A DNA stretch of 64,000 nt from JANQHS01 sp965227315. GTDB lineage: Bacteria; Bacteroidota; Bacteroidia; Cytophagales; CCMP332. A program made the position numbers and the translations under genes. Within the stretch, counting starts at the first letter, position 1. Every line of letters begins with the position of its first letter. Location of the stretch: positions 2,976,001 through 3,040,000 of the forward strand of contig OZ245737.1 in the NCBI GenBank assembly GCA_965227315.1, written 5' to 3'. This document shows, piece after piece, positions 25,345 through 35,184 of this stretch. The notes below the pieces were generated by a model. The model saw only the letters and a program-made list of their open reading frames with translations, was not told the origin of the DNA and made no database searches.

Positions 25345-28300
25345 ATGTTTATGTTAAGAAAACTACTACTGCTTCAGGCTGTAATCCTTTTTTCTCTTAC
25401 GGGCGTCCTGGCGCAGACTGGAAAGATTTCTGGTAAGATCATTGATACTGAAACCAAGGAATCTATTCCGTTTGCCAATGTGATCGTTTCAAAGGAGGGG
25501 CTCCAAAAGGGAGGGACCGTCAGTGACTTCGACGGGAACTTCACTATATCACCCCTTGTACCAGGTGAATATGACGTGGAGGTCTCCTATGTCGGCTATG
25601 CACCTTATAAGGTCCAGGGCGTGGTTGTCAAATTTGAGACCACCACCCGTTTGGATATCAATCTCGTTTCAGAGTCCAAGGTCCTTGAACAGGACGTCAT
25701 TATCTATGCCGAACCCCTTATTGATCCGGATAACACTTCCACCGGGGCAAAGCTGAACTCTAAAGAGATCGAAAAAATCCCTACTCGAAGTATTAACGCG
25801 ATCGCTCAGACCCAGGCAGGGGTTACAACTGCCGATGATGGGGGCGCGATCAACCTGAGGGGAGCCCGATCGGACGCGACTCAATATTGGATCAACGGTG
25901 TTAAACTGCTACCTGGACAAACTCCTACCGTTCCGATCGAAGCGATCTCCGAGGTCTCTATTCTGACAGGTGGTATCCCGGCACAATGGGGGGACGCCGT
26001 CGGAGGGGTTATTAGTTTGACAACAAAGGGGCCTTCAAGCAGAGTGTTTGGAAGTGCAGTTGTGGAATCTTCCTATGGTCTTGATGCCCAGCAGTGGCTG
26101 TTGGGATCTGTGACGCTTTCCGGTCCGATCATAAAGGCGAAGGATGAAAATGGTGCCAGAACAGGGATGACCAAACTGGGTTATTTCTTCACTGTTCAGT
26201 ACAACAGCATGAGAGATAATGACATTCCTGCGATTGACATTTACAGGTTGAAGGATGACGTTCAAAGTGCGGTTGAGCAGAATCCGATGTTTGTGGATCA
26301 GTTTGGTACTCCCACTTACGCTGCCGATACCTTGAGAGCCGAACAAACCGAGCCTTTTAATTGGAATGCAAACCAAAACCTTTCAGACATTAATATCAAT
26401 GCGACCATTGATTATCAAGCAACGCAAAATATTACTGTTTCCTTCGGAGGTAACTATCGATTGATCCAGAATAACGACCTCTATTCAAGGACCGCCGCTG
26501 CTGACCCGGACAGGATAAATCGTCTCATGAACTACGAAAACAACGGAAGAAGATCAAGGCAGAATTACAACATTTTCGGTCGTTTTACCCAAAGGTTTGG
26601 TAATGCAAGCGAGGATGATGGCTCAACAATCAAGAACGCGTATTATCAGGTTCAGCTTGATTATTCCAGAAACACGAACAAAAGATTTAACCAAGACCTG
26701 GACCAGGACTACTTTACCTATAACCATGTAGGCGTCTTTAACGAGGATCTTCTCAATGGTTATCAGGTGACCGGTGGATCTTTGGTGGACTTGAATACCC
26801 CGGGATTGTTTATTGATGATTTCGGTGTTGGCGTTAATCCTGATAACTCTTATCCGGTGGATGTCACCTGGAGGCAGGGTGGTAACGATCCGGATGTTTT
26901 GGTTGCAGCCAATACGCCCTTTTTCATGAATTCTACCCAGAGCATCTATACATTTCAAAACAGCGCGTATAACCCTGTTACCTCAAATTATACAGACTGG
27001 GTTTTCGCAAATGTTCAGCCTTTCTACCTTCAGTTCACTGGTTCTCCAAGCCCTTGGGGAGCGGATACTCTTCCAAGTCAGGGATTTACCAGTAATCCGA
27101 ACATTGGATTCCTGATCAACGGAAACACTCCAAACAGGCAGCACCAGGGGCTGTACAATGGAGTCGGAACACCGCACAGAAATTATGTTCATGATATCAA
27201 TGAGCAGTGGAGATTGTCGGCCATTGGTGTGATGGATATCAAAAGCCACTCTTTGAAGTTTGGATTTGAGTACGAGCAAAGGATCAATCGCAGGTTGAAT
27301 ATTTCAACCACCGGTATCTGGAATGCCGCCAGAGCCTCGGCTGAAAGAGCAAATCCAAACTTGGAAGGATACTTCGGAACAATAAGCCAGATCACAACAT
27401 TTGACACTGCCATCGGTGGCTGGCTGGCCAATGGCGAGGATTGGGGTGAGATCTATGATGGATTCTTCAATTTCGGACAGAGATTTACCGAGGGAACCGG
27501 AACCACTTTCGCCCAAAACTGGAAAGATCGTTTGGGATTGGGCCCGCATCAAAAGCTTAATGTTGACGGACTCGATCCAACGGCTATGAGTCTTAGCGAT
27601 TTTAATGCCGAGGAGCTTCAAAACTTCGGTGGTACCGGGCAGCAGGCGATCTCCTACCAAGGATTTACTTATGACGGTCAATACAGCAGGGACAATCCCA
27701 GTTTTGGAGACTTCTTCGAGGATTCTTTGAACAGACCTGTTGGAGCTTGGCAACCAAACTATGCTGCATTCTTTGTAGAGGATAAATTCGAAATCCAGGA
27801 TTTGATATTCCGGGTTGGTCTTCGTCTTGATCGTTATGATGTCAACCAGCCGGTTCTTAAGGACAAATACTCGCTTGTAGGTCTGCAGCAGTTGGGTGAG
27901 GTTAACAATGCCGGAGATTTCAACGGTGGAAATTTTGTGAGACCTAATGCTGCCGAGGATGATTGGGTTATTTATGTGGATCAGGATCCAGCCAATGGTG
28001 GTAGCAAGGACCGTTACAATGTCGTGGGATATCGTCAAGGGGATACCTGGTATGACGCTTTTGGCACAGAGGTAAGAGCTGCGAATCAGTTCTCAGGAGG
28101 TAACCCGATTTATCCCTGGTTTGATTATAGCTCGTTCACTCCACAGGAGCAGGAAATTTTTGATACTTACAGAATTACTGAGTCGGCTTTTGAAGATTAT
28201 CAACCACAGATCTTCGTAATGCCTAGGATCTCGTTTTCTTTCCCTATTTCCGAGCAGGCTCTTTTCTATGCACACTATGATGTACTTGTGCAAAGGCCGA

Positions 28301-29256
28301 GCAGGAACAACGTGAGATATGACCAATACTTTTACTGGTTTAGCAGAGCAAGTTCTGTTGCTGCTCCAACATTGAACAATTCAAACCTGAGGCCACAAAG
28401 GAACATTGACTATCAGGTTGGATTCCAGCAGGTGCTAACCAGATCCTCATCTTTGAGGTTGGGTGCTTTCTATAGAGAATTGAAAGATCAAATTGGTATT
28501 GTGCTTCTTGAAGGTGGCTATCCTGTAGAGCAATACAGAACTTTCGAGAATCTTGATTATGCCACTTCAAAAGGTATTACTATAGAATATGATCTAAGGA
28601 GAACAAACAGGTTGTCCATCAACGCGAATTATCAACTTGCCTTTGCTGACGGAACCTCTTCCGGTGAGACAACCAACACAAATCTTTTGAATTTGGGTGT
28701 GGATGCGAATCTGAGGACGCCAATTCCTCTGAACTGGGATGAAAGGCATCAGATCAAGGTCAATGTTGATTATAGGTTTAGAGATAATGACGGCGGCAAG
28801 GTGTTTGAGAACTTCGGAATCAATCTGCAAGCAGTGGCGGTTTCCGGAAGACCATTTACACCAAGAGGGGGACCAAAACTATATTCGATCACAGATGCCA
28901 GGAATGAGCCAATTGACGGTACTGTAAATAGCTCCAGAAAACCATGGAACCTTAGAACCTCTTTGAGGATCGATAAATCATGGTTCTTTGGAAATCCTGA
29001 GGTCGGAAGTAGAAAGTCGCTCAACGTCTATGTATATATTCAGAACCTGTTGAATGTTGACAATATTCAAACTGTTTACTCCTGGTCAGGCGATCCTCTT
29101 ACCGATGGCTACCTTGAAAGTCAAGCTGGACAAACAAGGCTGCAAAACGAAAGATATCCTACTTCCTACAATGATATCTATGGTATAGCTGTCAGGAACC
29201 CTGACCACTTCGGCCTGCCAAGGAGAATTAGAATTGGCGCTGCCTTTAACTTTTAA
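25345..29256 (+). CDS. TonB-dependent receptor with carboxypeptidase-regulatory-like domain
   Basis: About 1303 residues. Signal peptide ending at VLAQ (about 24), CarboxypepD_reg-like beta-sandwich (about 27-110; ISGKIIDTETKESIPFANVI, DGNFTISPLVPGEYDVEVSY), plug domain (about 135-235; VTTADDGGAINLRGARSD), then a long 22-strand-type barrel ending in RRIRIGAAFNF, a terminal phenylalanine as in outer-membrane barrels. It imports a ligand using TonB/ExbBD energy. No SusD partner follows; a T9SS-type cargo and a PorV-like protein do instead. Two further ATGs lie at 25345 and 25351; the first is used. Confidence 0.93.
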   Translation: MFMLRKLLLLQAVILFSLTGVLAQTGKISGKIIDTETKESIPFANVIVSKEGLQKGGTVSDFDGNFTISPLVPGEYDVEVSYVGYAPYKVQGVVVKFETTTRLDINLVSESKVLEQDVIIYAEPLIDPDNTSTGAKLNSKEIEKIPTRSINAIAQTQAGVTTADDGGAINLRGARSDATQYWINGVKLLPGQTPTVPIEAISEVSILTGGIPAQWGDAVGGVISLTTKGPSSRVFGSAVVESSYGLDAQQWLLGSVTLSGPIIKAKDENGARTGMTKLGYFFTVQYNSMRDNDIPAIDIYRLKDDVQSAVEQNPMFVDQFGTPTYAADTLRAEQTEPFNWNANQNLSDININATIDYQATQNITVSFGGNYRLIQNNDLYSRTAAADPDRINRLMNYENNGRRSRQNYNIFGRFTQRFGNASEDDGSTIKNAYYQVQLDYSRNTNKRFNQDLDQDYFTYNHVGVFNEDLLNGYQVTGGSLVDLNTPGLFIDDFGVGVNPDNSYPVDVTWRQGGNDPDVLVAANTPFFMNSTQSIYTFQNSAYNPVTSNYTDWVFANVQPFYLQFTGSPSPWGADTLPSQGFTSNPNIGFLINGNTPNRQHQGLYNGVGTPHRNYVHDINEQWRLSAIGVMDIKSHSLKFGFEYEQRINRRLNISTTGIWNAARASAERANPNLEGYFGTISQITTFDTAIGGWLANGEDWGEIYDGFFNFGQRFTEGTGTTFAQNWKDRLGLGPHQKLNVDGLDPTAMSLSDFNAEELQNFGGTGQQAISYQGFTYDGQYSRDNPSFGDFFEDSLNRPVGAWQPNYAAFFVEDKFEIQDLIFRVGLRLDRYDVNQPVLKDKYSLVGLQQLGEVNNAGDFNGGNFVRPNAAEDDWVIYVDQDPANGGSKDRYNVVGYRQGDTWYDAFGTEVRAANQFSGGNPIYPWFDYSSFTPQEQEIFDTYRITESAFEDYQPQIFVMPRISFSFPISEQALFYAHYDVLVQRPSRNNVRYDQYFYWFSRASSVAAPTLNNSNLRPQRNIDYQVGFQQVLTRSSSLRLGAFYRELKDQIGIVLLEGGYPVEQYRTFENLDYATSKGITIEYDLRRTNRLSINANYQLAFADGTSSGETTNTNLLNLGVDANLRTPIPLNWDERHQIKVNVDYRFRDNDGGKVFENFGINLQAVAVSGRPFTPRGGPKLYSITDARNEPIDGTVNSSRKPWNLRTSLRIDKSWFFGNPEVGSRKSLNVYVYIQNLLNVDNIQTVYSWSGDPLTDGYLESQAGQTRLQNERYPTSYNDIYGIAVRNPDHFGLPRRIRIGAAFNF

Positions 29257-29267
29257 TAGCTGTTGTA

Positions 29268-32200
29268 ATGAAGAAATTATTAGCAATAACATTTGCACTT
29301 AGTGTAATCTTTGGAAGCCCATTGCTTGCGGAGAGGGATGTCGATATTACCCCTCCCCCCAACGCGGCATCTTCTGCGGCCCAGGTAGATTGCGAGCGTT
29401 CACAGTCTTCGGAGGTGCTGGAGATCAACAATGTGCGGACGATTGTATTGGCCGGTGGCGACATGTGGTGGACGGTACTGGGTGCAGGAAACGCATTTTA
29501 TGAGGTACCCAAGAACGATGATCCGAACGTACCTAAGAAGCACTCTCTTTTTGCCGGTTCGATCTGGATCGGAGGTCGTGATGAGATCACGGGCAACCTG
29601 CTTGTTTTAGCCAACACCTATCGTCAGAGTCATTACTCGATGTGGACAGGTCCTTTGTACGAGGATAATCCGGTAATCTCAGCCGATCAATGTGTGGCCT
29701 GGGACCGCCACTTCAAGCTTGACCGTGAGACGCTGGAAGCATTTATCAGTGATCTGGAGAGCAACCGTGTGAACTCGGAGTCAGATGTACCTGAGGAGAT
29801 CCTGTACTGGCCTGCGCGTGGCAACATCTACATCAATGATGTGAGTGGCATGGAGAATGTGGACATGAACCGTGATCTGGCGCCGTTTGAGGAGCGTTTT
29901 GATGAGGATCCCGATGGGATCTATGATCCTGTTGAAGGCGATATTCCCTTCATCTTTGGTGATGAGGCGATCTGGTTTGTGATGAATGATGCTGGTAATG
30001 TCAAGGAGTTTGGGGGAGTTGTTGGTGGTGTTGGCGCCGAGGCGATCGGTATGGAGATCCAGGCGATGGCCTTTGGTTTTGCCACCTCTGATGTATTGAA
30101 CGACATGACCTTTTACTGGAACAGGCTATTGAACCGTGGTGTCAAGCCGATGGGTGAGACGCAGATGGCCCAGTGGGTTGATCCTGATCTGGGCTTTGCC
30201 GGAGATGATTATGTAGAGGTTGATGTGCCCCGTGGTCTGGGTATTTGTTACAACGGAGATGATTTTGATGAAGGAGTCAATGGCTATGGAGAGAACCCTC
30301 CATCGGTAGGTGTTGATTACTTCGAGGGTCCCTGGGCTGACCTGGATACGGTCGGCGATGGTCTTGACAATGATGGTGACGGTCTTGTTGATGAGAACGA
30401 TGGTTTGTTCAGGCCCGGCCTTCAAACCTATGAGGGCGATGGTGTTGACAATGACAAGGACTGCACGATCGATGAGCCTGATGAGCTGATCATCATGAGC
30501 AACTTTTTGTACTACAACAACGACAGTGACCCGACCAACGGTAATCCTGGTAGTGCTACGGACTTTTTCAACTATATGCGGAACATATGGAGGGACAATT
30601 CACTGTGTACCTATGATACCCGTGATGGCACGGATCAGACGTTTCCAGCTTGTAATTTCATGTTTCCCGGCACCTCGGATCGTGAGTATGGCTGGGGCCT
30701 TGGCGGCAACTGTGATGCTCCGTTTATCGGTTCGGCCAATGTTGATTGGGATGAGACGATTGCCGGTAATGTACCTGCCGACCGTAGGATGCTTCAGTCA
30801 GCCGGTCCATTCAGCCTTCGTCCCGGAGCGGTCAATGAGCTGACCATCGGTGTACCCTGGGCCCGGACAGGGTCGGGAGGTCCGCGAGGCAGTTTTGGCA
30901 AGTTGCTGATCGCCGATGATATCTGCCAGGAGCTCTTTGAGCGGAACTTTCAGTTGAAGAGCGGTCCTGATGCGCCGAATGTTCGGATCACCGAGCTGAA
31001 TCGGGAGATCGTGATCGCCGTAGATCCCAGCGAGTTTTTCATTGAGAACCAGGGCGTCAGGGAGGAGTACAACACGGAGACGTACAGGGAATATGAGCCC
31101 AAGAGTGCCAGTTGGTATACCTTCCAGGGTTATTTGTTTTACCAGTTGGCTGATGCGAGTGCCTCGGCTGCTGACCTTGACAACCCTGATAAGGCCAGGC
31201 TGGTGGCCCAGTGTGATATTGTTGATGATGTCACCAGGATCATCAACTATGTCAATGATATTGAGTTAGGTCCGGATGTATTTGTTCCGGTGATCGAGGT
31301 GGATGGTACTGACAATGGGATCTTCAGGACGGTGAGTTTGAAGAACGATGCCTTTGCCGAGGGAGACGCGGCATTGGTAAACCACAGGACATATTACTAT
31401 ATGGTACTGGCCTATGGATACAATCCTGTTGAAGATGCCTTGAACGATTCACCCCGTGTGATTGACAGGAAGGGTACTCCGTACATCCAGGGTCGCCGGA
31501 ATGTTGTGGTGACCACGGCGATTCCTCACCAGCCGATCGGCGAGGTGTTGAACGCCAACTATGGCGAGCAGTTTGAGATCACTGTAGAGCAGGGGACCGG
31601 TAACGGTGGCGGTATTTTGGAGCTGGTTACGGGTCGCGAGGAAGAGTTGCTTGCCGGTCAGAGTTCACCGGTAACCTACAGGGCTGGTAATGGTCCATTG
31701 GACGTGAAGGTATTTGATCCCCGGGTTCTTCGGGATATAGATCGTTATGAGGTTGAGTTGAGCAGCAGGCTTGTTTATGCTCGTGACAATGCGATCCAGT
31801 TTTTGCCAGGAGATACCATTGAGAGTTTGGGCAATTTCAATTCTGCTGATCAGAGCCAGCTTCCCCCTCAGACGAATGCCTCGGTGAACAACTATGTCAA
31901 GCAGACCAATGGTCGGGCCGTTGTGATCCGTGAGGTTTTTGAGTTGGAGACCGATACATCTCAGATGCTGGAGGTGAAGTTGCTGAACGGTGCTGATGGT
32001 GGCAGGTTTACCAAGGAGGTGACGTATGCCAGGTCGGGTACTTGGGTTGGATATGGTCAGGAGCCGGTGTTGTTCAAGCTGGCCTCGGGTGATTCGTCAT
32101 CTTCAGCACTGGCCATTGATTTTAAGCCCAATGATTTTTGGACACTTCAGGCAGACGGGATCTACCGGAAGAGTGAGCGTGCGATGAGTGCCGGTATTGA

Positions 32201-33563
32201 GGAAGCGATTCCGGAGTTGGGTATCTCGTTGCGTCTGGCCCCTGGTCCGAATCCGGGATATCGTCCGGCTGACCCGCTGGTCAACGCTGACAACAGTTTT
32301 CTGGATGGTTTGATAGAATATTCGGTACCGACACAGCCATGGTTGATTCCGATCAGTGTAGAGGATGTTCCCTGGCAGGCCGATCAGTTGGGAACGAACC
32401 CGGGAGATCCGAACAAGGTTTACCAGAGCGTGATCTTTGGCGGAGCGGGACCGTATGTATTTGGTAAGGAGAACACCTCATCGGCAGCATTTTCACCGTT
32501 TGTGAAGGCTGGGACACCACCTGACGGTCAGGGTGTATACAATGAGAGTTTTTCGGCTTTGAACAACATAGACCTGGTCTTTACGCCCAATGATCCGAGC
32601 AAGTGGACACGTTGCGGAGTGATCCAGTTCACAGAGCCGCCGACATCTCCTGCTCCCCCGATCTTTTACAAGTCCCAGAAGAGTACGGTTCTTTCGGTGG
32701 ATAAGGATGGCAACCCTGATGGTACCAAGACGTCTACGGGAGCAGATGCGACAGGCTGGAGTTGGTTTCCGGGTTATGCCATAGACATTGATCGTGGCGA
32801 GCGTGTACATATCTGGATAGCTGAGAGTGAGGACAGGGATCCGATCCTGGGTAATGATCTGTTGTACAATCCTGATACGAGCACTGATGCCTTGAAGCAT
32901 TTTGTGATCGTGACCAACAGGGTATATGACTTTGGTCCCAATGGAGAGGGAGGAGCCTATCAGGATGAGGCTGATGCGATGTTTGCAGATCCGAGCGTAC
33001 AGATCCAGACCTATGGTCCCTGGTATGCCGAGCATTTTGGCTGGATGGGTTACTTCCGCACCAATCCGTTCCTGGATATTCCTGATGAGAGCAGGGCAGA
33101 CATTCGAGTCAGGCTCAGGGTGATGAAGGATTATGTTGATGTAGTCAATGGTGAGAATCCGGTATATACGTTTTCCTCCAGGGGCATGGGAGCCAGGACT
33201 GAGGATGGAGCTCAGGCACAGAGCGATCTGGATAAGATCCGGGTTGTACCGAATCCATACTATGCCTACTCACAGTATGAGACCAGCCAGGTGGACAAGC
33301 GCGTTAAGATCACGAATTTGCCGAGCAAGTGTGTGGTGTCGATATTCAGTTTGAATGGTTCTTTGATCCGGCAGTTTACCAGAGATGTAGGAGAAGATGT
33401 GGCCGGAGAGGGGCTGACGTCCCAGGACTGGAACCTGACCAATCAGGAAGGCTTGCCGGTTGCCTCGGGGATATATATCATCCATGTGGATGCAGATCAG
33501 CTAGGAGAGAAGGTCGTGAAGTTCTTCAATATTGCCAGACCAATTGATCTGGATACGTTCTAG
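29268..33563 (+). CDS. Very large secreted protein with T9SS type A-like C-terminus
   Basis: 1431 residues with signal peptide (MKKLLAITFALSVIFGSPLLA). The N-terminal part (about 85-250; GSIWIGGRDEITGNLLVLAN, then DPDGIYDPVEGDIPFIFGDE) resembles a family of Bacteroidota T9SS cargo I know only as uncharacterised. A calcium-binding-like acidic repeat (GDGLDNDGDGLVDENDG, about 363-380) follows. The last 90 residues, with NPYYAYSQYE, VVSIFSLNGSLIRQF and ASGIYIIHVDADQLGEKVVK, look like a T9SS C-terminal sorting domain. Probably secreted or surface-anchored; its substrate is unknown. Codons strongly favour GAG and AAG compared with neighbours. It follows the TonB receptor by 11 bases. Confidence 0.8.
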   Translation: MKKLLAITFALSVIFGSPLLAERDVDITPPPNAASSAAQVDCERSQSSEVLEINNVRTIVLAGGDMWWTVLGAGNAFYEVPKNDDPNVPKKHSLFAGSIWIGGRDEITGNLLVLANTYRQSHYSMWTGPLYEDNPVISADQCVAWDRHFKLDRETLEAFISDLESNRVNSESDVPEEILYWPARGNIYINDVSGMENVDMNRDLAPFEERFDEDPDGIYDPVEGDIPFIFGDEAIWFVMNDAGNVKEFGGVVGGVGAEAIGMEIQAMAFGFATSDVLNDMTFYWNRLLNRGVKPMGETQMAQWVDPDLGFAGDDYVEVDVPRGLGICYNGDDFDEGVNGYGENPPSVGVDYFEGPWADLDTVGDGLDNDGDGLVDENDGLFRPGLQTYEGDGVDNDKDCTIDEPDELIIMSNFLYYNNDSDPTNGNPGSATDFFNYMRNIWRDNSLCTYDTRDGTDQTFPACNFMFPGTSDREYGWGLGGNCDAPFIGSANVDWDETIAGNVPADRRMLQSAGPFSLRPGAVNELTIGVPWARTGSGGPRGSFGKLLIADDICQELFERNFQLKSGPDAPNVRITELNREIVIAVDPSEFFIENQGVREEYNTETYREYEPKSASWYTFQGYLFYQLADASASAADLDNPDKARLVAQCDIVDDVTRIINYVNDIELGPDVFVPVIEVDGTDNGIFRTVSLKNDAFAEGDAALVNHRTYYYMVLAYGYNPVEDALNDSPRVIDRKGTPYIQGRRNVVVTTAIPHQPIGEVLNANYGEQFEITVEQGTGNGGGILELVTGREEELLAGQSSPVTYRAGNGPLDVKVFDPRVLRDIDRYEVELSSRLVYARDNAIQFLPGDTIESLGNFNSADQSQLPPQTNASVNNYVKQTNGRAVVIREVFELETDTSQMLEVKLLNGADGGRFTKEVTYARSGTWVGYGQEPVLFKLASGDSSSSALAIDFKPNDFWTLQADGIYRKSERAMSAGIEEAIPELGISLRLAPGPNPGYRPADPLVNADNSFLDGLIEYSVPTQPWLIPISVEDVPWQADQLGTNPGDPNKVYQSVIFGGAGPYVFGKENTSSAAFSPFVKAGTPPDGQGVYNESFSALNNIDLVFTPNDPSKWTRCGVIQFTEPPTSPAPPIFYKSQKSTVLSVDKDGNPDGTKTSTGADATGWSWFPGYAIDIDRGERVHIWIAESEDRDPILGNDLLYNPDTSTDALKHFVIVTNRVYDFGPNGEGGAYQDEADAMFADPSVQIQTYGPWYAEHFGWMGYFRTNPFLDIPDESRADIRVRLRVMKDYVDVVNGENPVYTFSSRGMGARTEDGAQAQSDLDKIRVVPNPYYAYSQYETSQVDKRVKITNLPSKCVVSIFSLNGSLIRQFTRDVGEDVAGEGLTSQDWNLTNQEGLPVASGIYIIHVDADQLGEKVVKFFNIARPIDLDTF

Positions 33564-33575
33564 CCTAAAAAATTG

Positions 33576-34643
33576 ATGTATATGAGAAATTTAAATATGA
33601 AATCATTCTTAATAATACTTGGTGCTTGTCTTGTTTCCATCGCGGCCTTTTCTGGAAATGATACAAAAAGGGGACAAGCAGGTGCTACTGAATTGTTAAT
33701 GAACCCGTGGGCAAAAAGTACAGGATATTCAGGAGCTGGAACGGCAATGTTGACAGGCGTTGAAGCCATGCGGTGGAATGTAGCGGGATTGGCGCATACT
33801 CAAAAGACCGAGGTCATCCTGGCTCATTCAAGATGGCTGGTCGGATCTCAGATCTTTACCAATGCCGTGGGACTTGCTCAAAGGCTGGGAGAGAATAGTG
33901 GAGTCTTAGGGTTATCGCTCATGAATGTTGATTTTGGAGAGTTGGTTGAAACCACATTTTTTCAACCTGAAGGAACGGGAACAACCTTCAGACCTACTTT
34001 CTTTAATCTTGGACTGAGCTACTCAAAAGTCTTCTCTAATACCATTGCAGGTGGTATCACTGTACGTATAATCAACGAATCCATTACCAATGCCTCAGCC
34101 CAGGGTGTTTGCTTTGATGCCGGCGTGCAATATCAAACCGGGGAGAGGAAGCAATTCAAGTTTGGCGTTGCACTTCGGAACTGGGGACCAACTATGCGTT
34201 ATTCCGGAGATGGTTTGAGCTTTAGGGGATCGACTCCAACAGGTGGAGGAGACTATCAGATCAGGGTTGATCAAAGGTCAGAGAAATTCGAGATCCCAAC
34301 GCTTTTGCATATTGGAGTAGCATATGACTTTCAACTTGCTCTGGATCATAAGCTTACTCCCTTGTTCAATTTTACCTCTAACTCTTATTCCAAAGATGAA
34401 CTACAATTTGGTGCGGAATATGCCTTCAAGCAATATTTTATGGCAAGAGTTGGTTTCAATTACCGCGAAGGAATCTTCAACAAGGAAGACAGAACAGATG
34501 CCTATACCGGACCGTCTGCCGGTTTCACCATTCAGTATCCCTGGGGTGAAAACAATGAGAAGACCGCTGGTCTGGATTTCGGATATCGCGTAACAGATTA
34601 TTTCGGAGGAACGGCAACAATTGGGTTGAGAGTTACCCTGTAA
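33576..34643 (+). CDS. PorV/PorQ-family outer-membrane barrel protein
   Basis: About 355 residues with signal peptide and a predicted beta-barrel. The region GQAGATELLMNPWAKSTGYS with WNVAGLA (about 35-72) is the PorV/PorQ (UPF0164-like) signature, and the C-terminus ends TATIGLRVTL. PorV shuttles T9SS cargo from the translocon to the attachment complex; PorQ-type members act in anchoring. It directly follows the T9SS-type cargo, so it may be a dedicated partner. In-frame ATGs at 33576, 33582 and 33597 are all possible starts; 33597 gives the most usual signal peptide. Confidence 0.82.
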   Translation: MYMRNLNMKSFLIILGACLVSIAAFSGNDTKRGQAGATELLMNPWAKSTGYSGAGTAMLTGVEAMRWNVAGLAHTQKTEVILAHSRWLVGSQIFTNAVGLAQRLGENSGVLGLSLMNVDFGELVETTFFQPEGTGTTFRPTFFNLGLSYSKVFSNTIAGGITVRIINESITNASAQGVCFDAGVQYQTGERKQFKFGVALRNWGPTMRYSGDGLSFRGSTPTGGGDYQIRVDQRSEKFEIPTLLHIGVAYDFQLALDHKLTPLFNFTSNSYSKDELQFGAEYAFKQYFMARVGFNYREGIFNKEDRTDAYTGPSAGFTIQYPWGENNEKTAGLDFGYRVTDYFGGTATIGLRVTL

Positions 34644-34658
34644 TAATATTTTCTTACT

Positions 34659-34666
34659 TAGTTTTG
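34659..34666 (+). promoter_or_regulatory. -7 element upstream of greA
   Basis: TAGTTTTG matches TAnnTTTG. The implied transcript start, near 34672, falls on the first base of the hairpin at 34671-34694, so greA mRNA would begin with that stem-loop. Confidence 0.5.
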
Positions 34667-34670
34667 CAGA

Positions 34671-34703
34671 AGAACGGCCAGAAATGGCCGTTCTTTTGTT
34701 TTT
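34671..34703 (+). terminator. Intrinsic terminator of the TonB receptor operon
   Basis: AGAACGGCC (34671-34679), loop AGAAAT, GGCCGTTCT (34686-34694), then TTTGTTTTT. A strong 9-bp stem with a U-rich tail, 28 bases after the PorV-like gene and 14 before greA. Confidence 0.85.
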
Positions 34704-34716
34704 AACTGAATTCGAG

Positions 34717-35184
34717 ATGGCAAACTATTATACCCAGGAGGGACTAGATAAACTAAGAGAAGAGTTACAGCAACTCAAAGGTGAAGAAAGGTCGAAAATT
34801 GCCAAGCAAATAGCAGAAGCAAGAGATAAGGGAGATCTGAGCGAAAATGCGGAATATGATGCTGCAAAGGATGCTCAGGGCCTATTGGAAATGAAAATAT
34901 CCAAATTGGAAACCCTGGTTGCGGACGCCAAGGTTATCGATGCTTCTCAACTTGATGCATCCAAAGTTTCCATACTATCAAAAGTCAAGATCAAGAATAC
35001 GGGAAATGGAATGGAGTTTTCGTATATGATCGTTGCAGAAGAAGAGGCTAACCTCGCTGAGGGAAAGATATCCATACAGTCGCCAATCGGAAAGGGCCTG
35101 TTGGGCAAGAAAGTTGGAGATAAGGCAGACATACAAATTCCGGCCGGCAAAGTGAAATTTGAGATCCTCGATATCTCATTGTAG
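34717..35184 (+). CDS. greA: Transcription elongation factor GreA
   Basis: 155 residues from ATG 34717; the open frame starts 11 codons earlier inside the terminator, so I rejected that start. N-terminal coiled coil (YYTQEGLDKLREELQQLKGE) with acidic tip residues DLSENAEYDAAK (about 40-51), and a C-terminal FKBP-like domain. It rescues backtracked RNA polymerase. The stop overlaps the GTG of the next gene (TAGTG). Confidence 0.96.
   Translation: MANYYTQEGLDKLREELQQLKGEERSKIAKQIAEARDKGDLSENAEYDAAKDAQGLLEMKISKLETLVADAKVIDASQLDASKVSILSKVKIKNTGNGMEFSYMIVAEEEANLAEGKISIQSPIGKGLLGKKVGDKADIQIPAGKVKFEILDISL

Noticed and set aside
30340..30480. Tandem DGDG-type repeat as a possible simple-sequence expansion
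   Set aside because: The acidic repeats are imperfect at the DNA level and match a calcium-binding-like protein motif, so they are better explained as protein structure.
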